Of a stretch of DNA of 61,887 nucleotides, positions 29,670 to 38,344 are shown piece by piece. The notes below the pieces were generated by a model. It had not been told where the DNA came from, searched no databases, and worked only from the letters and a program-made list of their open reading frames with translations. Within the stretch, counting starts at the first letter, position 1. Each line of letters starts with the position of its first letter. The stretch comes from Sphingomonadales bacterium (GTDB lineage Bacteria > Pseudomonadota > Alphaproteobacteria > Sphingomonadales > Sphingomonadaceae), in NCBI GenBank assembly GCA_947470185.1, contig CANIRZ010000006.1, forward strand, positions 1 through 61,887, read 5' to 3'. The position numbers and the translations under genes were made by a program.

Positions 29670-31726
29670 CCGCCGCGCAGCGTCGCGACGCCTGCGTCAC
29701 GTTCAAATAGGTATAATGCCATCCGTGCCGCTTGGCCGCGTGCTCCATCAAGACCACCATCACGATCAAGCAACAGCCTTGCGTCATCGGCAGCAACGCC
29801 AATTAGCGCGCGCACTTGTTCAGGCGTCGCAACGCGAAAGGGGTTCTCGCCAGACTGCCTAGTGCCAAGCAATTCACCGGCCCCGCGCAGTTTTAAATCT
29901 TCCTCAGCGATGCGAAAACCATCATTGGTTTCCCGCATTAACGCCAATCGCGCGCGCGCAGTTTCACCTATGTGTGTACTGCGGACCAGGATACAGACCG
30001 ACTTTTCCGACCCTCGGCCAACCCGCCCGCGCAACTGATGCAATTGCGCAAGGCCAAACCGGTCCGCCGCCTCAATCACCATCAGGCTGGCATTGGGGAC
30101 ATCAACGCCAACCTCTATAACCGTCGTCGCAACCAGCAGACGCGTTTCGCCGGCAACAAAGCGTTCCATAACGGCATCTTTCTCGGGTCCGCGCATCCGT
30201 CCGTGGACCAATGCGACCTGATCTCCAAAACGCAACCGAAGCTGTTCCGCGCGTTGTTCGGCGGCGGCAAGATCGCTTTTGTCGCTTTCCTCAACCAAAG
30301 GGCAAACCCAAAATGCTTGTTTCCCAGCGGAGAGATGACGCGCAACGCCATCGACCAACTCGACAAGTCGGTCTTGAGACATCACGCGGGTTTCCACTGG
30401 CGTTCGTCCGGGCGGAAGCTCATCCAAAATCGAGCTATCCATTTCGCCATAAGCCGCAAGCGCAAGGCTACGTGGAATCGGCGTTGCGGTCATTACCAAC
30501 AAATGTGGCACGCCCCTGCCCTTGCGTGACAGCATCAACCGCTGCGACACGCCAAACCGATGTTGTTCATCAATCACCGCCACCGCAAGGGCCTTATAGG
30601 TCACAGCTTCCTGAAATATCGCATGGGTGCCTACAAGTATATGGATGGACCCATCGGCGAGCCCCATTAATGTCGCCTCACGCAAACTGCCTTTTTCCCG
30701 CCCAGTCAGGATTGCGATGTTAATCGGGAGCCCTGAAAGCAGTTTTTGCAGGCTGGCATAATGTTGCCGCGCGAGTATTTCGGTAGGGGCTAACATGGCA
30801 GACTGCATACCTGCTTCCACACCGCGCAGCAGCGCCATGAGCGCAACCATCGTCTTGCCCGCACCAACATCGCCCTGGAGCAACCTCAGCATGGGCCGTG
30901 ACTGCGCCAGATCGCCCTCAATTTCAGCAATGGCACGCTGCTGCGCGCCCGTCAGCGCAAACGGCAGTTGCAGCTTTGACACCAAAGAGCCGTCCCCGCA
31001 TATCGACACGGCCGTGCGTTTGTCCATCGCCGCGCGTATCAACCGCATCGCAAGTTGGTTGCTGAATAGCTCATCATAAGCCAGCCTATCCCGCGCGCCT
31101 TGGTCATCCTTGTTGTGCACTATGTTGATAGATGCGGACCATCCTGACCAACCACGACTGGATAGCAACGTCGGCTCAATCCAATCGGCGAGATCGGGTA
31201 CGTCCTGCAACGACGCCGCTGCCAACTGCCCCATACGTTTGTTGGTAAGGCCATCGGACAGTGGATAAATAGGCTCGGCAAGCCCCGGCGAGGCGTCGCT
31301 GCCAATTGGCACGACATGGTCAGGATGCACCATCTGCAATTCGTCACCATAACGGTCCAGCTTGCCCGAAATGATGCGTTGCTCGCCGACGGGAAGCTGT
31401 TTTCGAGCCCAGCCACCATTTCGGCCGAAGAATGTGAGCGTGATATAATTGCCGCCTGAATCAGCGGCAAAAATCCGTAAAGGTGCGCGCGGACTGCTAC
31501 CACCACGATGATCCATGACGGTGACAGTGAGGATGATGTTATTGCCAACATCGGCGACATCCAAGCACGAGACCGCCTTACGATAGGTCCAGCTATTGGG
31601 AAAATGGTATAATACGTCCTTCACCCACTCCAGCCCAAGCCGCTCCAACGGCTTGGCAAGACCAGGACCTACCCCTTTTAAGGCACGTACTTCTGCAAAT
31701 AACGGATTGAGTATATCGGGGCGCAT
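29666..31726 (-). CDS. recG: ATP-dependent DNA helicase RecG
   Basis: RecG remodels branched DNA such as stalled forks and R-loops. The 686-residue product has the N-terminal wedge/OB region (GVGPGLAKPLERLGLEWVKDVLYHFP), then SF2 helicase motifs: Walker A GDVGAGKT, DEQHRFGV (motif II), TATPIPRSLALAAYG (motif III) and QLHQLRGRVGRG (motif VI), with the TRG hook region at the end. It is divergent from sdhE-mfd, a conserved alphaproteobacterial order. Confidence 0.96.
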   Translation of the reverse strand: MRPDILNPLFAEVRALKGVGPGLAKPLERLGLEWVKDVLYHFPNSWTYRKAVSCLDVADVGNNIILTVTVMDHRGGSSPRAPLRIFAADSGGNYITLTFFGRNGGWARKQLPVGEQRIISGKLDRYGDELQMVHPDHVVPIGSDASPGLAEPIYPLSDGLTNKRMGQLAAASLQDVPDLADWIEPTLLSSRGWSGWSASINIVHNKDDQGARDRLAYDELFSNQLAMRLIRAAMDKRTAVSICGDGSLVSKLQLPFALTGAQQRAIAEIEGDLAQSRPMLRLLQGDVGAGKTMVALMALLRGVEAGMQSAMLAPTEILARQHYASLQKLLSGLPINIAILTGREKGSLREATLMGLADGSIHILVGTHAIFQEAVTYKALAVAVIDEQHRFGVSQRLMLSRKGRGVPHLLVMTATPIPRSLALAAYGEMDSSILDELPPGRTPVETRVMSQDRLVELVDGVARHLSAGKQAFWVCPLVEESDKSDLAAAEQRAEQLRLRFGDQVALVHGRMRGPEKDAVMERFVAGETRLLVATTVIEVGVDVPNASLMVIEAADRFGLAQLHQLRGRVGRGSEKSVCILVRSTHIGETARARLALMRETNDGFRIAEEDLKLRGAGELLGTRQSGENPFRVATPEQVRALIGVAADDARLLLDRDGGLDGARGQAARMALYLFERDAGVATLRGG

Positions 31727-31786
31727 GACTAGGGCCGCTTATAACCCGCAATTCATATTCCACCAGAAGCTTAAAGGATGCATGAT

Positions 31787-32074
31787 ATGGACGCTGACCC
31801 CTATCGTCGTAAATTGCATTATCGTGCGCACCACCGTGGCACGCGTGAGGCAGACGCCATGGTTGGTGGATTTTTCGACCATCATTCGGCTGAATGGGGA
31901 CCAGAACAGTTTGAATGGTTTGAGCGGCTGATTGATGAACAGGATGTAGACATCATGGCATGGGCGCTGGGCACAGCAGAACCCGACCCTGCCTTTGCTG
32001 GCCCATTGATGGATTTGATGATGCGGCTTGATTTCATCTCGCTCCCTGAAGGGCTTAGTACGCACAAGTCATGA
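31787..32074 (+). CDS. sdhE: Succinate dehydrogenase FAD assembly factor
   Basis: SdhE helps attach FAD covalently to SdhA. The protein of about 95 residues has the family's RRKLHYRAHHRGTREAD helix (the usual RGxxE element reads RGTRE), followed by FEWFERLIDEQDVDIMAWALG. I choose ATG 31787 because AAAGGA (31773-31778) is 8 nt upstream. The in-frame ATG at 31778 overlaps the SD. Its stop overlaps the mfd start (ATGA), so mfd is translationally coupled. Confidence 0.88.
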   Translation: MDADPYRRKLHYRAHHRGTREADAMVGGFFDHHSAEWGPEQFEWFERLIDEQDVDIMAWALGTAEPDPAFAGPLMDLMMRLDFISLPEGLSTHKS

Positions 32075-35000
32075 TTGACCTGCAGCGGATCATAAACAGC
32101 CGCCAAGCACTAACGCTTGCGTCGGTGCCAAATGGCTTTGTGCCTTTGTTGTTGGCCGACCTGACACGGGCGGCAAAAACACGCACGCTGTATATTGCGC
32201 CAGATGAATCGGCCATGCGCGCGATAGCCGACGCGACACCCTTTTTTGCCCCCGAACTTGAGATATTGATTCTCCCAGGTTGGGATTGCCTGCCGTATGA
32301 CCGAGCATCGCCATCGGTGGCCGTAACCTCGCAACGCATGGCAACGTTGCAGGCGCTTCAACAGCCCGCAAAAAAGAAGCAGCTGGTCGTCACGACCATT
32401 GGCGCAGTGATCCAGAAATATGTGACGCCATTTCGCATTCGCCAAACTGGCGAGCGTTTGGCCGCCGGCCGCGAAATAAGCCGCGAACGGCTTGCTTCCT
32501 TACTTCAATCCAATGGCTATTTCCGTGTCGATACCGTTGCCGACGCAGGTGAGTTTGCCATCCGCGGCAGTATCGTCGACCTGTTTCCGGCGGGAAGCGA
32601 AGTTGGCTTGCGCCTCGATTTCTTCGGCGACGAGATTGAAAGCATTCGCCGTTTCAACCCATCGGACCAGCGCAGCATCGATCAGGTTGAACATTTTGAT
32701 ATCTTGCCCGCCGTTGAAGCATTGATGGATGAGGAGGCCATTAAGCGCTTCCGCACGGGCTATCGCGAACGCTTTGGCGTGACCGCAACGGGCGATCCAC
32801 TCTATCAAGCTGTCTCCGAAGGCCGCCGACTGTCGGGTATGGACCATTGGTTGCCTTTGTTCGAAGAGCGGATGGCGACGATATTCGATCATGTTGGTGC
32901 AGATGCCCTGATAATTCGCGACAGCGGCGCGATTGCTGCAGGTCAGTCACGGCTCGATGCCATTACCGACTATCACGAAAATCGCGTGAAGGCGCAGGCG
33001 GCTGAACCTGGCAGCTATCGCCCCTTGCCGCCTGAAATGCTGTATTTAAGCGGCGATGAACTCGACCAATTATTTGCCGATAACGCTGCGCATCTTTTAA
33101 CACCCTTTGCGCAGCCAGACTCAGCGAGCATCATCGATTTTGGCCTTGGCGCGGCGCGTGACTTCGCGCCAGAGCGGGCGCAAAAAACGAATGTTTATGA
33201 AGCCGTAGCTGCTCATCTCAAGTCACTCCACGCATCCAAAACCAAGACAGTGATCGCCAGCTACTCCGTTGGCGCGCGGGAACGCTTAAAGGGCCTGCTG
33301 GCGGACCATAAGGCGCCCACCATAATCCTGGTCGATAGCTGGCAGCAGGCCTTGGGCGTTGCGGCGGGGCAAACCGCAATGGTAGTGCTCCCGCTTGACC
33401 ATGGCTATACCACGCCAGACCTCGTCGTCCTGAGCGAACAGGACATGCTGGGCGACCGGTTGGTTCGGCGCCAAAAACGCCGCAAATCCGCTGATGCTTT
33501 CTTGGCCGAATTGGCGGCGCTGACCCCAGGCGACCTAGTGGTGCACCAAGACCATGGTATCGGGCGCTACGAAGGCCTAATTTCCATCCCCGTCGGCAAC
33601 AGCCCGCATGACTGCGTTGCCCTGACCTATTCGGGCGGTGACAAATTATATGTCCCCGTCGAGAATATTGATGTCCTCTCACGCTATGGTTCGGACAGCG
33701 AGCATGTCTCTCTGGATAAATTGGGCGGCGAAGCATGGCAGCGACGTAAATCGAAGCTTAAAGAACGCATTCGTGCCATCGCTGGTGAATTGCTCAAGAC
33801 CGCCGCCGAACGTGCCTTGCGGGCAGGCTCGATTATCGAGGTTGACGGCCCTGCTTATGCAAGCTTCGTTGACCGCTTCCCCTATGAGGAAACAGAAGAT
33901 CAGCTTCGTGTAATTGAAGAAGTGCTTCAGGATTTGTCGGCTGGCAAACCAATGGATCGCTTGGTGTGCGGCGATGTTGGCTTCGGCAAGACAGAAGTCG
34001 CGATGCGCGCGGCCTTTGCAGCGGCCATGGCGGGTCTTCAGGTTGCGATCATTGCCCCGACAACATTATTAGCGCGGCAGCATTATTCGAACTTTGCCGA
34101 ACGTTTCCGTGACCTGCCGCTACAGCTTGGACGGCTTTCCCGGCTTGTGCCAACTGCAGAGGCCACGAAGACCCGCGAAGGATTGGCCGACGGAACGGTC
34201 GACATCGTCATTGGCACGCACGCCGTTCTGGCAAAATCGCTTCAGTTTAAACGGCTCGGCCTTGTGATCGTGGACGAAGAACAGCGGTTCGGTGTCAATC
34301 ACAAGGAACAGCTAAAAGCGCTCAAAACCGATGTGCATATGCTCACACTTACCGCGACACCAATCCCGCGGACGTTGCAGATGGCGATGTCAGGCTTGCG
34401 CGAACTGTCCGTCATTCAAACGCCGCCAGTCGACCGGCTTGCTGTGCGCACATATGTCATGCCTTGGGACCCAGTCGTGCTGCGTGAGGCGCTCTTGCGC
34501 GAACATTATCGCGGCGGGCAAAGCTTTTTCGTCGTGCCCCGCATTACCGACCTTACCGAGATTGAAGAATATCTGCGCACGGAAATACCTGAAGTGAAAT
34601 TTGTCACCGCGCACGGCCAAATGTCGCCGACCCAAGTTGAAGAGCGCATGAGCGCTTTCTACGAAAAGCGATATGACGTGCTGTTGTCGACCACCATTGT
34701 CGAAAGCGGTCTCGACATCCCAAGCGCTAACACCTTGATCATTCATCGCGCAGACCGCTTTGGTTTGGCACAATTATATCAGCTGCGCGGGCGCGTAGGC
34801 CGATCAAAGACCCGCGCTTATGCCTATCTCACCCATGAACCCAATCGGGTGCTTACCGAGACGGCGGAAAAACGCTTGAAGGTGCTGGGCGACCTCGACA
34901 GTCTGGGTGCAGGCTTCCAACTCGCGAGCCATGACTTAGACATTCGCGGCGCTGGCAATCTGGTGGGCGACGAACAGTCGGGCCATATCAAAGAAGTTGG

Positions 35001-35541
35001 CTTTGAATTATATCAATCGATGCTTGAAGAAGCGATCTTGGAGGCCCGCGCTGGCGCGCAAGGTCTGGCCAAACCGCGCGGCAGCTTCTCGCCGCAGATC
35101 ACCATCGACGCACCGATTCTTATTCCCGAGGATTATGTCCCCGACCTGTCGGTCCGCATGGCGCTGTATCGCCGCTTGAACGATCTCGAAGAAGGTCAAG
35201 ATGTCGAAGGCTTTGCAGCCGAAATGACCGACCGTTTTGGCCCTATCCCGGAGCCAACTCAAAACCTGCTCAAGCTCATCCAGATCAAGCAAAATGCGCT
35301 CATCGCACAAGTCGCAAAAATCGAGGTAGGTGCGCGCGGGACATTGGTCAGCTTCCATCAGGATACACCGCCCAACGTGACGGGATTACTGGCTTATGTC
35401 GACAAGCTTGGCCAAACGGCAAAGCTTCGTCCAGACAGCAAGCTGGTGATTAACCGCGTTTGGGGCGACCCTGTAGCGCGGCTAAACGGCTGTTTGCAGT
35501 TGTCACGCGGCCTTGCCAGTCTAGCGCGCAAATCCAGTTAG
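32071..35541 (+). CDS. mfd: Transcription-repair coupling factor
   Basis: Mfd displaces RNA polymerase stalled at lesions and recruits UvrA. The 1156-residue product has the UvrB-like module (GWDCLPYDRASPS, FRVDTVADAGEFAIRGSIVDLFP), the RNAP-interacting domain (GDLVVHQDHGIGRYEGL), the SF2 translocase with GDVGFGKT, DEEQRFGV, TATPIPRTLQMA and QLYQLRGRVGRSK, and the C-terminal TRCF domain. It is coupled to sdhE by ATGA. Confidence 0.97.
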   Translation: MIDLQRIINSRQALTLASVPNGFVPLLLADLTRAAKTRTLYIAPDESAMRAIADATPFFAPELEILILPGWDCLPYDRASPSVAVTSQRMATLQALQQPAKKKQLVVTTIGAVIQKYVTPFRIRQTGERLAAGREISRERLASLLQSNGYFRVDTVADAGEFAIRGSIVDLFPAGSEVGLRLDFFGDEIESIRRFNPSDQRSIDQVEHFDILPAVEALMDEEAIKRFRTGYRERFGVTATGDPLYQAVSEGRRLSGMDHWLPLFEERMATIFDHVGADALIIRDSGAIAAGQSRLDAITDYHENRVKAQAAEPGSYRPLPPEMLYLSGDELDQLFADNAAHLLTPFAQPDSASIIDFGLGAARDFAPERAQKTNVYEAVAAHLKSLHASKTKTVIASYSVGARERLKGLLADHKAPTIILVDSWQQALGVAAGQTAMVVLPLDHGYTTPDLVVLSEQDMLGDRLVRRQKRRKSADAFLAELAALTPGDLVVHQDHGIGRYEGLISIPVGNSPHDCVALTYSGGDKLYVPVENIDVLSRYGSDSEHVSLDKLGGEAWQRRKSKLKERIRAIAGELLKTAAERALRAGSIIEVDGPAYASFVDRFPYEETEDQLRVIEEVLQDLSAGKPMDRLVCGDVGFGKTEVAMRAAFAAAMAGLQVAIIAPTTLLARQHYSNFAERFRDLPLQLGRLSRLVPTAEATKTREGLADGTVDIVIGTHAVLAKSLQFKRLGLVIVDEEQRFGVNHKEQLKALKTDVHMLTLTATPIPRTLQMAMSGLRELSVIQTPPVDRLAVRTYVMPWDPVVLREALLREHYRGGQSFFVVPRITDLTEIEEYLRTEIPEVKFVTAHGQMSPTQVEERMSAFYEKRYDVLLSTTIVESGLDIPSANTLIIHRADRFGLAQLYQLRGRVGRSKTRAYAYLTHEPNRVLTETAEKRLKVLGDLDSLGAGFQLASHDLDIRGAGNLVGDEQSGHIKEVGFELYQSMLEEAILEARAGAQGLAKPRGSFSPQITIDAPILIPEDYVPDLSVRMALYRRLNDLEEGQDVEGFAAEMTDRFGPIPEPTQNLLKLIQIKQNALIAQVAKIEVGARGTLVSFHQDTPPNVTGLLAYVDKLGQTAKLRPDSKLVINRVWGDPVARLNGCLQLSRGLASLARKSS

Positions 35542-35708
35542 ACGAGGTTTCGGGCCATCGCTTCGAAGCTATCGGACGGCGTTGGCCACCAAATATTCGT
35601 CCCCCACCTAAAGTTCATGTCGCCCAACGCCCATATTGTCACTGGTTCATGCGGTGGCACCGATTAATTCAGCTTTGCCCGAAAGGCTTTTGCGCTTACA
35701 TCGCGCAA

Positions 35709-36695
35709 ATGATCGACGGTTTTGGACGCAATATCGACTATTTACGGATATCCGTGACTGACCGGTGCAACTTCCGTTGTACCTATTGCATGCCCGAACA
35801 GCAGACTTTTCTGCCGCATCGCGATCTCCTCACTTATGATGAAATCATGGAGCTGGTAGAGCGCTTCATCGCACATGGCATCCGCAAAATACGGCTTACA
35901 GGCGGCGAACCACTTGTGCGGCGTGATATTGAAGTTTTGATCGAAGCGCTTGGGCAATATGTAAAGGCAGGACATCTCGACGAGCTGACCATGACCACAA
36001 ACGGTAGCCGTTTGCAGCAATTTGCGCCGTTGCTTGCTTCTGCCGGAATGAAACGGATTAATGTCAGCCTCGACACGCTGGATCCTGACGCTTTCCGTCA
36101 GATCAGCCGTGGCGGCGACCTTGCAAGTGTGTTGGCTGGCATCCACGCCGCAAGGGCGCATGACTTGGACGTAAAAATCAACATGGTCGCGCTTAAGAAC
36201 GAAAACGAAGACGCGTTATTGCCAATGGCCGATTTCTGTGCCGAACATGGTTTGGATCTTACGCTTATTGAAACCATGCCTTTGGGTGCCGGCGTATTGG
36301 AACGCGAAGAGCGCTACATTGCGCTGGATGATTTTACCGCACCACTTCGCGCGCGATATGACTTTCATCCTTTGGCGCATAAAAGCGCTGGCCCGGCCCG
36401 TTACTGGCGCGTAGATACTTTGGGGCTTAGGCTTGGCCTTATTACGCCTATGAGCCACAATTTCTGCGACCATTGCAACCGCATCCGGCTCACCACCGAT
36501 GGTAAGATTTACATGTGCCTTGGCTCGGAACTACATGTCGACCTTCGCAAGGCGCTGCGCGATGGCGTGCCATCTGATGTCGATCATTTGCTTCAGACGG
36601 CATTGCGTCTTAAACCCCAACGTCATGAATTTGAAAGCCAACTTGCGCAGCCCGAATTGCGGCTCGCACGCCATATGAACGCAACAGGTGGATGA
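35709..36695 (+). CDS. moaA: GTP 3',8-cyclase (molybdenum cofactor biosynthesis)
   Basis: MoaA is the radical-SAM enzyme that begins molybdopterin synthesis from GTP. The 328-residue product from ATG 35709 has the first cluster motif CNFRCTYC, the GGEPLVRRD radical-SAM element, and the second cluster cysteines in FCDHCNRIRLTTDGKIYMC. It ends in Gly-Gly (NATGG), which is required for activity in the family. The open frame extends 83 codons upstream into mfd, but that part is unlike MoaA. Its TGA overlaps the nadK ATG. No other moa genes are in the window. Confidence 0.93.
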   Translation: MIDGFGRNIDYLRISVTDRCNFRCTYCMPEQQTFLPHRDLLTYDEIMELVERFIAHGIRKIRLTGGEPLVRRDIEVLIEALGQYVKAGHLDELTMTTNGSRLQQFAPLLASAGMKRINVSLDTLDPDAFRQISRGGDLASVLAGIHAARAHDLDVKINMVALKNENEDALLPMADFCAEHGLDLTLIETMPLGAGVLEREERYIALDDFTAPLRARYDFHPLAHKSAGPARYWRVDTLGLRLGLITPMSHNFCDHCNRIRLTTDGKIYMCLGSELHVDLRKALRDGVPSDVDHLLQTALRLKPQRHEFESQLAQPELRLARHMNATGG

Positions 36696-37468
36696 CTCGA
36701 TTTATGCAACTTGCCATTATTTCATCGGCAACCCCGCAAGCGCGGGAGGCAGAGGCGCTATTACGCGGAGTTCATGATTTCGTGCCACTCGACAGCGCCG
36801 ACGCGGTTATCGTGCTTGGTGGTGACGGTCACATGCTTCAGGTGCTGCACCAGTTACTGGAAAGCCGGCGCGATATTCCTGCTTATGGCATGAACCGCGG
36901 CACCATCGGCTTTTTGATGAACGGATGGGACTTACAAGATCTGCCAAGCCGGCTTCAGCGCGCAAAGTCATTTTCGGTCCGACCGTTAACGACAGAGATT
37001 ACGACAATCAGCGGACAGAAATTTACCTTACCCGCCATTAACGAGGTGTCTCTGTTGCGCGAAACGCGTCAGGCGGCGAAGCTCGAAATCGCCGTCAATG
37101 ATAGGGCTGTCATTCCCGAACTGATCTGCGACGGCATTTTGGTTTCGACGCCCGCTGGCTCGACCGCGTATAATCTATCGGCGAACGGGCCTATATTGCC
37201 GCTTGATTCCTCGCTGCTGGCGTTAACGCCCATAAGCCCGTTTCGCCCCCGCCGCTGGAAGGGCGCCATTTTGCCGGATCGCTATGTTATCCGGATTAAC
37301 ATCTTGGAGGCCAGTAAAAGGCCGGTAAGCGCCGTAGCGGACCAACGCGAAATCCGCGATATCGCCCAGATCGAAGTAGCCTTGGACCGCAGCCGCGCGC
37401 TTACATTATTGTTCGATCCCGAACACGCCCTTGATGACCGCATTGCGATGGAACAATTTATTGTCTGA
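36692..37468 (+). CDS. nadK: NAD kinase
   Basis: NadK phosphorylates NAD to NADP. The 258-residue product has the GGDGHML motif, the NRGTIGFLMN loop, the NE/D-type LPAINEVSLLR and the GSTAYNLSANGPILP motif. The length is typical of alphaproteobacterial NadK. It is coupled to moaA through a 4-bp overlap, an association without obvious functional logic. Confidence 0.94.
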   Translation: MTRFMQLAIISSATPQAREAEALLRGVHDFVPLDSADAVIVLGGDGHMLQVLHQLLESRRDIPAYGMNRGTIGFLMNGWDLQDLPSRLQRAKSFSVRPLTTEITTISGQKFTLPAINEVSLLRETRQAAKLEIAVNDRAVIPELICDGILVSTPAGSTAYNLSANGPILPLDSSLLALTPISPFRPRRWKGAILPDRYVIRINILEASKRPVSAVADQREIRDIAQIEVALDRSRALTLLFDPEHALDDRIAMEQFIV

Positions 37469-37542
37469 ACCGGCAATGGGCGCTTGCCAAAAGCAAAAAA
37501 GCGCTGCTATACGCGCGCCTCTGCCCGAGGATTTCGGGCTGT

Positions 37543-37617
37543 TCCCTGGTAGCTCAGTGGTAGAGCAGTTGACTGTTAATCAATTGGTCGGGGGTTCGAA
37601 TCCCTCCCGGGGAGCCA
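37543..37617 (+). tRNA. tRNA-Asn (anticodon GTT)
   Basis: A full cloverleaf can be drawn: acceptor TCCCTGG/CCGGGGA (one G-T pair), a D-arm with AGCTCAGTGGTAGAGC, the anticodon stem-loop TTGACTGTTAATCAA with anticodon GTT, the T-arm GGGGTTCGAATCCC, discriminator G and encoded CCA. The anticodon reads Asn codons. Confidence 0.95.
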
Positions 37618-37981
37618 TTTTTTCAATACCTTACGGGTTTTTGGAAATCGGCGTTATTGCTAGGTGAGAACCTAGGGAACAATCCTAAATTTTCTTGTGT
37701 TTTTGCTTGTCAAACGGCCTGACAGCTGCTCCTCGGCTCACATCTCGTCTGCCACGATAGGTTCCTCAGACACACCCAGTCAAATGACACGCACTTTAGT
37801 GTGCACGTCGCCTTGCAAGGTTGACTGTGCTTGGCAGTCGGCGACGAAAGCGACTGCGTTAAAAATAATTTCCAATCCGTGGAACCTATGCATTTGGCGA
37901 ACGTTTAGCCTCGTACATCGCTTTCTAACGAGCGATACGGGGGGTCATCATCATGTCTAATTCACGCCAGATTTCGAGCTG
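37618..37981. other. Gene-free stretch of 364 bp downstream of tRNA-Asn
   Basis: I see no credible gene here. An 87-codon open frame at 37697-37960 has atypical composition (rich in Ser, Thr and Cys) and no SD. The stretch holds an inverted repeat CTAGG-N6-CCTAG at 37660-37675, a GGAAC with a poor -10 partner at 37676, and a good EcfG-type promoter at 37881. The rest is unassigned and may contain the leader of the response-regulator gene. Confidence 0.6.
37881..37905 (+). promoter_or_regulatory. EcfG-type (general stress response) promoter
   Basis: GGAAC (37881-37885), a 16-nt spacer, then CGTT (37902-37905) exactly match the alphaproteobacterial general-stress-response consensus GGAAC-N16/17-CGTT recognised by EcfG sigma factors. 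It lies about 75 bp ahead of the response-regulator start at 37982, in the correct orientation, in non-coding DNA. Confidence 0.72.
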
Positions 37982-38344
37982 ATGGCCACAGTCCTTGGCG
38001 TCGAAGACGATGCTTTCATTCTGCAGAATCTTGAGTGGGTACTTGAGGATATCGGACATAGGACCTTGCCGGCAAGTGATCTGGCTGGAGCGCTGGTGCA
38101 TTTATTGGCAGAGCAACCAATCGACGCGCTTTTCGTGGACATCAGGCTCGGATCCCTGCCCTTTGGCGGCTATGACGTGGCCGATCAGGCAATCCGCCTC
38201 AGGCCCCATTTGCCAGTGCTTTACATATCCGGAAGCCCATTAACCGATGAGATGACTGCCCGGTTCGTGCCCGGGGCGCGGTTCGTGCAGAAACCATATT
38301 CTCCCGCGCAAATCGAAGCTTTCTTCACCGAGGCTCCTTGCTAG
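37982..38344 (+). CDS. Single-domain response regulator
   Basis: The 120-residue protein is a lone receiver domain: acidic pair VEDDAF near residues 7-12, the phospho-acceptor Asp in LFVDIRLG, the Ser/Thr switch in LYISGSP and Lys in VQKPYSP. It has no output domain, so it would act by protein contact or as a phosphate sink/relay. The downstream hybrid kinase overlaps its end, suggesting they work together. The EcfG-type promoter upstream suggests stress-induced expression. No SD is obvious ahead of 37982. Confidence 0.85.
   Translation: MATVLGVEDDAFILQNLEWVLEDIGHRTLPASDLAGALVHLLAEQPIDALFVDIRLGSLPFGGYDVADQAIRLRPHLPVLYISGSPLTDEMTARFVPGARFVQKPYSPAQIEAFFTEAPC

Noticed and set aside
37676-37701. 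Second EcfG-type promoter
   Set aside because: GGAAC is present but the -10 at N16/N17 reads GTGT or TGTT, not CGTT.
37697-37960. 87-codon open frame after the tRNA
   Set aside because: No SD, unusual Ser/Thr/Cys-rich composition, no recognisable motif, and it overlaps the EcfG-type promoter.
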